Shown: in pieces, positions 34,922 through 42,119 of the stretch
Numbering within the stretch: the first letter of the stretch is position 1
Layout: every line of letters starts with the position of its first letter
Source of the DNA: CAYUZU01 sp964448675
GTDB taxonomy: Bacteria; Planctomycetota; Phycisphaerae; UBA1845; Fen-1342
DNA: 64,000 nt
Direction: 5' to 3'
Assembly (NCBI GenBank): GCA_964448675.1
Contig: CAYUZU010000005.1
Coordinates: forward strand, 62,001 to 126,000
Program-made: the position numbers and the translations under genes
The notes under the pieces: generated by a model
Database searches by the model: none
What the model was told of the DNA's origin: nothing
What the model saw: the letters and a program-made list of their open reading frames with translations, nothing else

Positions 34922-36181
34922 TCAGGGGGTCTCCGTTCCCGCGGCGCTGAATTCTGCTCCGTCCGCCTGTTGGAGTTCGAACAACTCGCGCAGCAACGCG
35001 GTGGCGTAACAGCCGCGCGGTAGCGTGAACTCCAACTCAACATAGGGTCCGCGGGGGTCGGCGCCAAGGGAAAGACGCGTGTCGGTGGGGGGGAAACGCA
35101 GCGGGCGGCGGCTGCCTTTGACACGCAGCGGACCGCCACGAAAGGCCTCCGGCGTCAGGTTTTCGGCGGCGAGGACCGCGTGCTCGATCTCGGCAGGGGG
35201 GCCTTGCGGTTCAGTCATGCGGTAGCCAAACAGCGGGCCGCTGGGACTGATTTCGAGTCGATCAGCCCGCGGCTGCTCGGTAGCGGTGTCCTCGACGCGG
35301 AAGACGGCGCCAGAGGCGTGCAGCCAGGCGAGGTCGCCGGCGTAGAGATGGCCGAGGCCAGTGGGGAGGCGCCGTGCGAGGGTCTGATTGAAAAGGTACG
35401 ACTGATACGCGGAGATGAAAAACGTGCGGGTGTTCTTGTCGAGGGCACCAAGCGCGCGGCGGCGGTTGCCCTTGTTCCGCATGAGGGCTTTGAGCGCGCG
35501 GCGTTCGTTATGGAACATGCCTGGCCAGGTCTGGGCGGCCTTGGCATAGTCGCCGGCGTCATAGAGCTCGCGGGCACGCCGGGTGGCGCCATAGTCCTGT
35601 TCAGTGGGGCGGCCCAGGAGCAGGTCGACGGCTTCGTCAGGGTCTTGCTGGAGCAGGGCGCGGCCGATGGCCCAGGTGTCGCCCCGATAGCCGAAGCGCT
35701 GCGGGCCGAAGTGGTTGGGCACGCCAGCGCGGCTGAGCCGGGCGAGTGCGTCCTGGAGCTCGGCAAGGCGGTCGGGCTCGGTGTTGCGGACGCGAATGAC
35801 GAAATGGTTGGCCTTGAGGTGGCCAATGCGGAGTTTGTTGGTGTGGCGCGTGGTTTCGAGGATACTGACGCGCGGCACGTCGATGGCGGCGACGCGCTCG
35901 GGGTCGATGTGCTCGACAGACATCCATTGGCGCGTGACGGCACGGGCATCCTTGAGGCCGGCGACGCCGATCTCGTGGCGGCGGACGGCGAGCGCACGGG
36001 CGATGTCGTGGACAGCCTGTTGCGTGCTGAGGCCGGCCTTCTCGACGAAAAAGTAGGTATGGGTGCCGATGGCGTCGGCGGGGTAGAGCGGGATCTCCTC
36101 GACGACGAAGTCGGTGTAGTCGGCCTTGATGACGCCCGGGGCGGGGGCGAAGTCGCTGAGCAGGCGTGGGGGGTCGGTCAC
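34922..36181 (-). CDS. truD: tRNA pseudouridine(13) synthase TruD
   Basis: 419 residues, longer than the E. coli enzyme (349) but within the family range. The catalytic aspartate is D78 in 'IGVAGLKDARAVTRQ'. 'FVVEEIPLYPADAIGTHTYFFVEKAGLSTQ' at about 25-54 is the conserved N-terminal part, and 'VPNHFGPQRFGYRG' the family signature (about 155-168). It isomerises U13 of certain tRNAs. The start is GTG at 36179-36181, and its first bases overlap the stop of the GNAT gene (GTGA), which implies translational coupling. Confidence 0.9.
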   Translation of the reverse strand: MTDPPRLLSDFAPAPGVIKADYTDFVVEEIPLYPADAIGTHTYFFVEKAGLSTQQAVHDIARALAVRRHEIGVAGLKDARAVTRQWMSVEHIDPERVAAIDVPRVSILETTRHTNKLRIGHLKANHFVIRVRNTEPDRLAELQDALARLSRAGVPNHFGPQRFGYRGDTWAIGRALLQQDPDEAVDLLLGRPTEQDYGATRRARELYDAGDYAKAAQTWPGMFHNERRALKALMRNKGNRRRALGALDKNTRTFFISAYQSYLFNQTLARRLPTGLGHLYAGDLAWLHASGAVFRVEDTATEQPRADRLEISPSGPLFGYRMTEPQGPPAEIEHAVLAAENLTPEAFRGGPLRVKGSRRPLRFPPTDTRLSLGADPRGPYVELEFTLPRGCYATALLRELFELQQADGAEFSAAGTETP

Positions 36182-36774
36182 AGTTGGTCATCCGAGTTGG
36201 GGTTGGTCGTCTGGTGCCGCCGGTCGCGCAAGCGGCAGTAGTTGATGATGTCGCGATACGCACCGCGCTTCCAGTAGCGCCGGGGCGTCATGCCGATGGC
36301 CTCGAATTCGCAACGGGCGTGCAGGCGGACAGAGCGTTCGTTCTCGGCAAAGGCCTCCGAGAGGATGAGCTGCAACCCGAGAACGTCGAACGCATAGCGG
36401 ACGAGCGTCCGGAACGCATCGGTGCCGAGGCCGCGGGACCAAAGCTGGGGACGGCCGATGGTGATGCCGGCAACACCCACGCCATGGCGGTGGTTGATGT
36501 TGTGCAGCCCGCACATCCCGACGTGTTCTTCGGTGTCGTCGCGGCGTTCGATGGCGAAGACGATGTCGGTCGCCTGGTCGCCGGGGCGGGCACAACGGTC
36601 GAAGAAGTCCTGTTCGGCGAGGCGCGTGATGGGGAAGTCACCAGTGAGCAGCCAGGCGGTCACATCCGGGTCGTTGAGCCAGCGGATGCAGTTATCGAAG
36701 TGCCGCTCCTTCTCGAGCGGTACCAGACGGATCTTCTCACCTTCCCAGCCGAAGGGCATGGCATCAGGCTCCAT
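36178..36774 (-). CDS. GNAT N-acetyltransferase (RimJ/RimL-like)
   Basis: 198 residues. The N-terminal 'GEKIRLVPLEKERHF' and the core 'VGMCGLHNINHRHGVGVAGI' followed by 'WSRGLGTDAFRTLVRYAFDVLGL' fit the RimJ/RimL-type GNAT branch; 'RGLGTDA' is the acetyl-CoA pyrophosphate loop. 'NERSVRLHARCEFEAIGMTPRRYWKRG' resembles the C-terminal strand of enzymes acting on ribosomal proteins or small amines. The substrate is unknown. The start codon (36772-36774) lies 11 bp inside the end of asd, and the stop overlaps truD, so it sits in a tightly packed operon. Confidence 0.8.
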   Translation of the reverse strand: MEPDAMPFGWEGEKIRLVPLEKERHFDNCIRWLNDPDVTAWLLTGDFPITRLAEQDFFDRCARPGDQATDIVFAIERRDDTEEHVGMCGLHNINHRHGVGVAGITIGRPQLWSRGLGTDAFRTLVRYAFDVLGLQLILSEAFAENERSVRLHARCEFEAIGMTPRRYWKRGAYRDIINYCRLRDRRHQTTNPNSDDQL

Positions 36775-37771
36775 TCAGGTGTTCGGCGATCTGGACGGCG
36801 TTGAGGGCGGCGCCTTTGCGGAGCTGGTCGCCGGCGCAGAGGAGTTGCAGGCCGCGGTTGTCGGGCACGCTGGGATCGGTGCGAATGCGGCCGACGAGAA
36901 TGTCGTCCAGGCCGGATGCGGCCAAGGGCGTGGGAAAGCGATTGTTCTCGCGATCATCCACGATTTGCAGTCCGGGGGCGCCCGAGAGGATGCCGCGGGC
37001 CATCGGTTCGTCGATGGGGTTCGTGAACTCGATCGCAGCGGCCTCGGTGTGGGCGCGCTTGACCGGCACGCGGACGCACGTCGGGGCGAGCCGGATCGAC
37101 TCGTCGCCGAAGATCTTGCGGGTTTCCAGGATGAGCTTGCGCTCCTCGACATTGTAGCCGTCGGAACCAATGGCGCTGTCGTGGCTGAAGACGTTGAAGG
37201 CGCACGGCTCGGCGAAGGCCTCGGGCGCGGGCGTGGCGCCGTCGAGCACGGCGCGGGACTGCGACTCGAGCTCGGTCAGGGCGCGGGCACCGGCCCCACT
37301 GATGGCCTGGTACGTGCTGACCACGACCCGGCGGATCGGGTTGGCGCTGTGCAGCGGCCAGAGCACGACGGCGAGGATGATCGTCGAGCAATTCGGATTG
37401 GCGATGATGCCGGCGTGGTGGCGGAGCGCGTCGGGGTTGATTTCCGGCACGACGAGCGGAATATCGGGATCCATCCGGAAAGCCGATGAATTGTCGATGA
37501 CGATGGCGCCGGCGTCGCGCGCAATCGGGGCGAATTCGCGGCTGATCTGTCCGCCAGCGGAGAAGAACGCGAGCTCAACGCCGGCGAAGGCCTCACGCGT
37601 GAGGGCCTCGACGGTCGCCGGGCCTTCGACGCCGGCGATCTCGCGGCCGGCGGAGCGCGAGGACGCCAGGAAGCGGTAGCGGCGCGCGGGGAAGCGGCGC
37701 TGGCGCAGGATCTGGCAGAATTCCTGGCCGACGGCGCCGGTGGCACCCACGATGGCAACACAATCGAACAT
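36764..37771 (-). CDS. asd: Aspartate-semialdehyde dehydrogenase
   Basis: 335 residues from the ATG at 37769-37771, with GAGG about 10 nt upstream; two TTG codons just upstream are less likely starts. It makes aspartate semialdehyde from aspartyl phosphate with NADPH, for lysine, threonine and methionine synthesis and for cell-wall diaminopimelate. 'VAIVGATGAVGQEF' is the NADP loop, C128 in 'IIANPNCSTI' the active-site cysteine, and 'AISGAGARALTEL' and 'VRVPVKRAHTEA' are the substrate-binding segments. Length fits. It is the first gene of the run that leads to dnaA. Confidence 0.95.
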   Translation of the reverse strand: MFDCVAIVGATGAVGQEFCQILRQRRFPARRYRFLASSRSAGREIAGVEGPATVEALTREAFAGVELAFFSAGGQISREFAPIARDAGAIVIDNSSAFRMDPDIPLVVPEINPDALRHHAGIIANPNCSTIILAVVLWPLHSANPIRRVVVSTYQAISGAGARALTELESQSRAVLDGATPAPEAFAEPCAFNVFSHDSAIGSDGYNVEERKLILETRKIFGDESIRLAPTCVRVPVKRAHTEAAAIEFTNPIDEPMARGILSGAPGLQIVDDRENNRFPTPLAASGLDDILVGRIRTDPSVPDNRGLQLLCAGDQLRKGAALNAVQIAEHLNGA

Positions 37772-37777
37772 CAACAA

Positions 37778-38182
37778 CGGGCCTCAGAAATCGCCGTTCG
37801 CCGAACGCCCGGCAAGGCACCTGGCCACTACAGTGTTTTCATGGGTCTCCCGACTTTGTCGGGGACCGTCCAGCGGGCACGAATCAGCGCCGCCGGCGCA
37901 AGCCGGTGGAGCAACCGTCCGCTTGCGCGGCCGGCTCTGATGATGGAGCCCTTTGACACGGCTCACGGAGCCGTGGCACAAGGCGACACCTCCGGGCCGC
38001 AGCCCGGCCGCTACGGGCCAAAGCAACGCCATGGCCCACCGCAGACGGGGCCGGGTCATGTTCTACCCGGCGAACGCGGTACATTACAGGCGTGGACGAT
38101 GTCGCCGCGAGGGGACATGATACCATCGGATGGTGCGGCTGTGGTCCGGGCCTACCGCGGATCGGCCGACAAGGAGTGCTCG
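37778..38182. other. Intergenic region rich in short hairpins
   Basis: 405 bp between divergent asd and a small membrane protein, without a credible gene. Visible stems are CCCGAC-TTT-GTCGGG (about 37849-37863), CCGGGC-CGCA-GCCCGG (about 37993-38008) and CACGG-AG-CCGTG (37965-37976). The last is part of the 25-bp repeat at 37959-37983. Both divergent promoters should lie here, but I cannot pick them with confidence. Confidence 0.4.
37959..37983 (+). repeat. 25-bp dispersed hairpin repeat, copy 2
   Basis: Reads CGGCTCACGGAGCCG, then TGGCACAAGG, 23 of 25 bases identical to 28881-28905. Internal inverted repeats (GGCTC/GAGCC and CACGG/CCGTG) allow two alternative small hairpins. Confidence 0.5.
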
Positions 38183-38620
38183 ATGGGACGGTTCACGTAC
38201 TATTCGCCGCTGTGGCTGGGGGCGCTGCTGGTGGTGCTGCTGAACGATCCGCTGCGCGGCGCGGTGCCGACGTGGGCGCCATGGCAGCAGTGGCTGCTGG
38301 TGATCGGCGTGGCGCTGGCGACGGGGGTGCAGTGCCAGTTGTTACTGGTAGGGGCGCAGGGGGCGTTCGCGCAGTGCCTGCCCGTGCCGGGGGGACGGAC
38401 GATTCGCGGCGGGCTGGCCCTGGCCGCTGGCTGGCTGCTGATTGGTTGGTGTGTCTTGTCCGGGGTGGCGGTGCTGCTGGGCTATGAAGCGGTTTCGACG
38501 CCAGCGGCAGTGGTGGGGGTCGTGAGCCTGGTATCGCTGGCAGGCTTCGGGATTGTGTATTTCTGGGGGCTGCCGGCGGCGGTCGATGATTTCGGCGGTG
38601 AGCGGCGGCGCGTTTCGTAG
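38183..38620 (+). CDS. Small integral membrane protein
   Basis: 145 residues from ATG 38183, with a perfect AAGGAG 6 nt upstream; the frame is open further 5', but that part overlaps the hairpin region. Four hydrophobic segments are visible (about 7-22, 35-55, 72-95 and 105-128), with short loops. No family is recognised. The next gene, an ABC exporter permease, starts 41 bp later on the same strand, so it may be an accessory part of that exporter. This is inferred from position only. Confidence 0.6.
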   Translation: MGRFTYYSPLWLGALLVVLLNDPLRGAVPTWAPWQQWLLVIGVALATGVQCQLLLVGAQGAFAQCLPVPGGRTIRGGLALAAGWLLIGWCVLSGVAVLLGYEAVSTPAAVVGVVSLVSLAGFGIVYFWGLPAAVDDFGGERRRVS

Positions 38621-38661
38621 CGGTCGTTACGGAGTGCGCACACTTCAATGCGAGGCGGGCG

Positions 38662-39864
38662 ATGCTGGCACTGGCGTGGGCGAACCTGACGCATCACAAG
38701 CTGCGATCAGCGTTGAGTGCGCTGGCGGTGGGCATTGGCATCATGTTGATGCTGGTGTCCAAGGGACTGGCGAGCGGGTCAATTGCCGAAGTGAACCAGC
38801 GCATGCAGAGCGTCGACGCCGAGCTGGTCGTGCTGCCTGACCAGGAGAACATCATCTTCACGAACGGGGCGCCGTTTCGGCAGATTCACGAGCGGCACCT
38901 GCGGCGGCAGGCGGACGCACACGGGCCATTGGCGACAGCGGTCATTCCGGTGTTCTTCGGGCAGGTGAAGATGGGGGGGCAGCAGCAGCGGCTCTTCGGC
39001 GTGGATCCGGCGCAGATGGACCTCTTCCTCGGGCGGCGTGACGTACAGGCGGGAAAGCCGTTTGATCGGGCGCATGCCTTCGCCGCCCGGGTGCGCGACG
39101 GCGCGGTGCCACCCAGCGACATGGAGGCGCCGGCGTACGGTGCGTTTCTGGCGGACGGGCTGGAGCTGGTGATTGACGAGCGATTGCAGCGTGTCGGCGG
39201 ATATGCGGTGGGGGATGAAGTGCCGATCATGGGCCAGACGTTTCGGATCGTGGGGATCGTGGAGGCCGGCGTGGCGGGGCGCGTGTTCGCGCCGTTGCAA
39301 ACGCTGCGCGAAATCGTCCTGGCGGGCGAGCAGAACGCGAGCATGTACTTCGTGAAACTGCGCGACGACCTCGAACCCGTGGCAGCGGCGCAGCAGATTG
39401 CGACGGCGTTTTCGGAAGGTGTGCGCGTCGAGCTGAAGAGTGATTACGGGCAGTTGCTGCACGAGGCCTTCGCGTCGGTGAACCTGTACATGACAGCGAC
39501 GAGCGGCGTGGCGCTGGCGGCGTGTTTCCTGTTCATCCTCTTGACAATGTACACGATGGTGATCGAGCGCACGCGCGAGATCGGCATTCTCAAGTCGCTG
39601 GGCGTGACGCGCATGGGACTGGTGCGCCTGTCACTGATCGAGGCCCTGCTGATCTCGCTCGGCGGTGTCGCCGCCGGTATCGTGTTGGCCTACGGTATTC
39701 GCGGCTTGATCGGCGTGGTGGCGCCGTTGTTGACGGTGGACCTCGCCGGCGAGCGGCTGCTGGCGGCCGTGGCCGTAGGCGTGGTCGGCGGGACCCTGAG
39801 TGCCCTGTATCCCGGGTATCGGGCGGCGCGGCTCGACCCGGCCGTCGCGTTGATGAACGAATGA
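38662..39864 (+). CDS. ABC transporter permease (MacB/FtsX type)
   Basis: 400 residues. An N-terminal helix (about 14-36), a large periplasmic MacB_PCD-like region (about 40-265), and a three-helix FtsX domain (about 278-395). 'MVIERTREIGILKSLGVTR' is the conserved cytoplasmic loop that meets the ATPase, and the C-terminal 'PGYRAARLDPAVALMNE' is typical. The family drives mechanical export or lipoprotein release without moving substrate through the membrane. Its stop overlaps the ATPase start (ATGA), so the two are coupled. The start is ATG at 38662 after GAGG. Confidence 0.88.
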   Translation: MLALAWANLTHHKLRSALSALAVGIGIMLMLVSKGLASGSIAEVNQRMQSVDAELVVLPDQENIIFTNGAPFRQIHERHLRRQADAHGPLATAVIPVFFGQVKMGGQQQRLFGVDPAQMDLFLGRRDVQAGKPFDRAHAFAARVRDGAVPPSDMEAPAYGAFLADGLELVIDERLQRVGGYAVGDEVPIMGQTFRIVGIVEAGVAGRVFAPLQTLREIVLAGEQNASMYFVKLRDDLEPVAAAQQIATAFSEGVRVELKSDYGQLLHEAFASVNLYMTATSGVALAACFLFILLTMYTMVIERTREIGILKSLGVTRMGLVRLSLIEALLISLGGVAAGIVLAYGIRGLIGVVAPLLTVDLAGERLLAAVAVGVVGGTLSALYPGYRAARLDPAVALMNE

Positions 39865-40538
39865 ACGACAACGACCTGATGATCGACGTGCGCGGCCTCC
39901 ACCATGCCTACACCCATGGCGGGGTGACCGAGCCAGTGTTGCACGGGCTCGACTTGCAGGTGCGGCGCGGTGAGTTTGTCGTGATCATGGGGCCGTCCGG
40001 CTGTGGCAAGACGACGTTGTTGAACATCGTCGGACTGATGATGCGGCCGACCCGGGCGGCAATGCTGCGGGTGGCGGGAGCGGACGCGCGTGTGTTGTCG
40101 GATGCAGCCCGGACGCGCTTGCGGCGCGAATCGCTGGGGTTCGTCTTTCAGCGGTTCAACCTGTTGCCGACGATTGATGTGCGGCGCAACGTGGCGTTGC
40201 CGCTGCGGATCGGCGGGGTTGCGGTGGACGGACAGGTGGATTCGCTGTTGGCGCAGGTGGGTCTGGGCGAGTTCGCCCACAAGAAGCCCGGGCAGCTATC
40301 GGTGGGACAGCAGCAGCGCGTAGCGATCGCGCGGGCCATGGTGGGGCGGCCGGCGCTGTTGCTGGCCGACGAGCCGACGGGAAACCTGGATTCGTCGAAC
40401 GCAGCGGGGGTGCTCGCGCTGCTGGCCGAGTTCCACCAGGCGCATGAGCAGACGATCGTGATGATCACCCATAACGAGCAGCTCGCGGTCAGTGCCGATC
40501 GGGTTTTGCGCATGCGTGACGGGAGATTCGTTGACTGA
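39861..40538 (+). CDS. ABC transporter ATP-binding protein (LolD/MacB type)
   Basis: 225 residues from the ATG overlapping the permease stop. Walker A is 'GPSGCGKTTLL' (about 46-56), the Q-loop is in 'VFQRFNLLP', the signature is 'LSVGQQQRVAIARAM' (about 153-167) and Walker B is 'LLLADEPTGNLDS' (about 175-187); the H-loop is 'MITHNE'. Length and 'EPTGNLD' are typical of LolD/MacB exporters. It powers the FtsX-type permease just upstream. The cargo is unknown. Confidence 0.93.
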   Translation: MNDNDLMIDVRGLHHAYTHGGVTEPVLHGLDLQVRRGEFVVIMGPSGCGKTTLLNIVGLMMRPTRAAMLRVAGADARVLSDAARTRLRRESLGFVFQRFNLLPTIDVRRNVALPLRIGGVAVDGQVDSLLAQVGLGEFAHKKPGQLSVGQQQRVAIARAMVGRPALLLADEPTGNLDSSNAAGVLALLAEFHQAHEQTIVMITHNEQLAVSADRVLRMRDGRFVD

Positions 40539-41298
40539 CAGTGTCGCGACATCCCGGGCGGACACGCTGGCCTATGCACCCGGTGGCCTGGCGGCACCGC
40601 ACCTGGATCGCTTGCCGGCCGGGACGCGGCTCTGGTTTGGTGCGTTCGTGCTGTGGATGGCGGGTTGGGCGCTGCTGGCGGTGTGGATGCTGGAGTGGAC
40701 GGACGCCGCGGTGCCGGGCGCAGCGCGGCTGTGGATTGCGGCGCTGATGGTGTTTTACCTGTCGCTGTGCAATTCGTTCTTGCCGGCGCCGACGGCCTGG
40801 ATCGTGTTGCTGGCCGCGTCGCCGGAATTCGCGTTGCTCGAGAATCCGTGGCAGAACGTCGTGCTGGTGTCGCTGCTCGCGACACTGGGGACGGTGGCGG
40901 CGAATCTCAACGAGTATCACCTGTTGAGTTATGTGCTGCACTTTGGTTGGGGGCGGCGTGTGCGGCGGACGCGCGTGTATGGCTGGGCATTGCGCTGGTT
41001 CGATCGCGCGCCATTTCAGTTGCTCATGCTGATCGCCTTCGTGCCGATCCCGGTGGACGCGGTCCGTTGGGTGGCGGTTTTGCGGCGGTATTCGCGGTGG
41101 CATTATGCGCTGGCCTACTTTGGCGGGCGCGGACTGCGTTATGTGATCTTCGCGACGTGTTCGACGCTGTTGGCGCTGACGGGGTGGCAGATCCTCGGGA
41201 TCCAAGTGGGGTTGCTGGCGGTGGCGCTGGTGGGGCGGGTCGCGTGGTGGCGGGTCAGGGCGTGTTGGGGTCAGCCGCGGGAGGCGGGGCATGGGTGA
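40531..41298 (+). CDS. VTT/SNARE-associated-like multipass membrane protein
   Basis: About 255 residues from TTG 40531, which has GGGAG 5 nt upstream and overlaps the ABC ATPase stop; GTG codons at 40492 and 40516 are less likely starts. Five to six hydrophobic segments are visible. 'AFVPIPVDAVRWVAVLRRYSRWHYALAYFGGRGLRYV' sits where VTT (DedA/TMEM41-type) proteins have their reentrant loop and glycine-rich helix, but similarity is weak. These proteins scramble or move lipids. The 3' end overlaps the opposite-strand gene by 44 bp. Confidence 0.55.
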   Translation: MTDSVATSRADTLAYAPGGLAAPHLDRLPAGTRLWFGAFVLWMAGWALLAVWMLEWTDAAVPGAARLWIAALMVFYLSLCNSFLPAPTAWIVLLAASPEFALLENPWQNVVLVSLLATLGTVAANLNEYHLLSYVLHFGWGRRVRRTRVYGWALRWFDRAPFQLLMLIAFVPIPVDAVRWVAVLRRYSRWHYALAYFGGRGLRYVIFATCSTLLALTGWQILGIQVGLLAVALVGRVAWWRVRACWGQPREAGHG

Positions 41299-41878
41299 GT
41301 TGGCGGACGGCGGCGGCGCGTTGCCGGAGCAGGCGTGGCGTTGTCTGGTGCGGGAAGAACGTCGGCAGGACGTACAGGCACAGCAGCGACGTGACGATGA
41401 CCGCGATCGCAGCGACGCCGACGTAATGGCGGGCGTGTGACGGCAGCCAGAGGAACGGCCGGTTGAGGGCCCAGAGCGTGAAGTCCAGTGCCTCGTAAAG
41501 TAGCGGACCGATCCGGCGCCATTGCTTGAACGGGATGCGGGCCAGCAGCGGTCTGATGCGGCCCATTAGCGGTGCGAATTGCGCCAGCAGCAGCGCGAGC
41601 CGGGCGCGGAGCGGCGCCAGCCAGTTGAACCGCGCGGCGGCTGGACCCGCGGGGGCCGGCTCGTCCGGGGCACTGACGGTGGCCACGAATTCGGTGTTGA
41701 TCTTCTTGCAGGGCGTGGCGTCGGCCGGCTTGTCGGCGTTGTCCCAGGAGACCGGGATCGGAACCACCTCGGTGCGGCCGTCGTTGAGATCGGGGATGTT
41801 GGCCTCGCCCTCGGCCTCGGCCAGGGCGGCCTCGATCTCGTCTTCGCTGACGATGGGGGCGTTGTTCTCGACGGCCAT
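41255..41878 (-). CDS. Membrane-anchored protein of unknown function
   Basis: 207 residues from the ATG at 41876-41878; the frame continues upstream without signal features. The first 60 residues are acidic and disordered-looking ('SEDEIEAALAEAEGEANIPD'). A central basic helical stretch (about 85-130) precedes one strong membrane helix near 158-180 ('YVGVAAIAVIVTSLLCLYVL'), then a basic tail. No domain is recognised. It is divergent from the secreted protein at 42120 and converges on the VTT-like gene with a 44-bp overlap. Confidence 0.5.
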   Translation of the reverse strand: MAVENNAPIVSEDEIEAALAEAEGEANIPDLNDGRTEVVPIPVSWDNADKPADATPCKKINTEFVATVSAPDEPAPAGPAAARFNWLAPLRARLALLLAQFAPLMGRIRPLLARIPFKQWRRIGPLLYEALDFTLWALNRPFLWLPSHARHYVGVAAIAVIVTSLLCLYVLPTFFPHQTTPRLLRQRAAAVRQLTHAPPPAADPNTP

Positions 41879-41974
41879 GGGGCGATCCTGTCCAGGCGCA
41901 CCGCCAGTGCGGTTTTTGTAAGCATCGGTCAGGTGGCGGGGCGGCTGTATTGCGGCCACCGGACCGTTTGGTCC

Positions 41975-41980
41975 TATAAT
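41975..41980 (+). promoter_or_regulatory. Consensus -10 element upstream of the 42120 gene
   Basis: TATAAT, a perfect -10 hexamer. The best -35 is TTGCGG at 41950-41955 with a 19-bp spacer, which is poor. Transcription would start near 41987, leaving a leader of about 130 nt with a CTGCC-TGAA-GGCAG hairpin near 42077-42090. Confidence 0.45.
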
Positions 41981-42119
41981 GAGCCGCGCCGGTTTCCGGC
42001 CCATGTCGGAAGTTGTGCCCGGCGATCGACACGCCGAGGCGGTGGCGATTAAATCATGATGCAGGTATGTTCCGCTGCCTGAAGGCAGTGGGTATCACAA
42101 CGGGTCCAGGAGAAAACTG

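Noticed and set aside
41900..41917. ACCGC-CAGT-GCGGT stem followed by five T
   Set aside because: The 5-bp stem is weak and no plus-strand gene ends near it; it lies inside a divergent promoter region.
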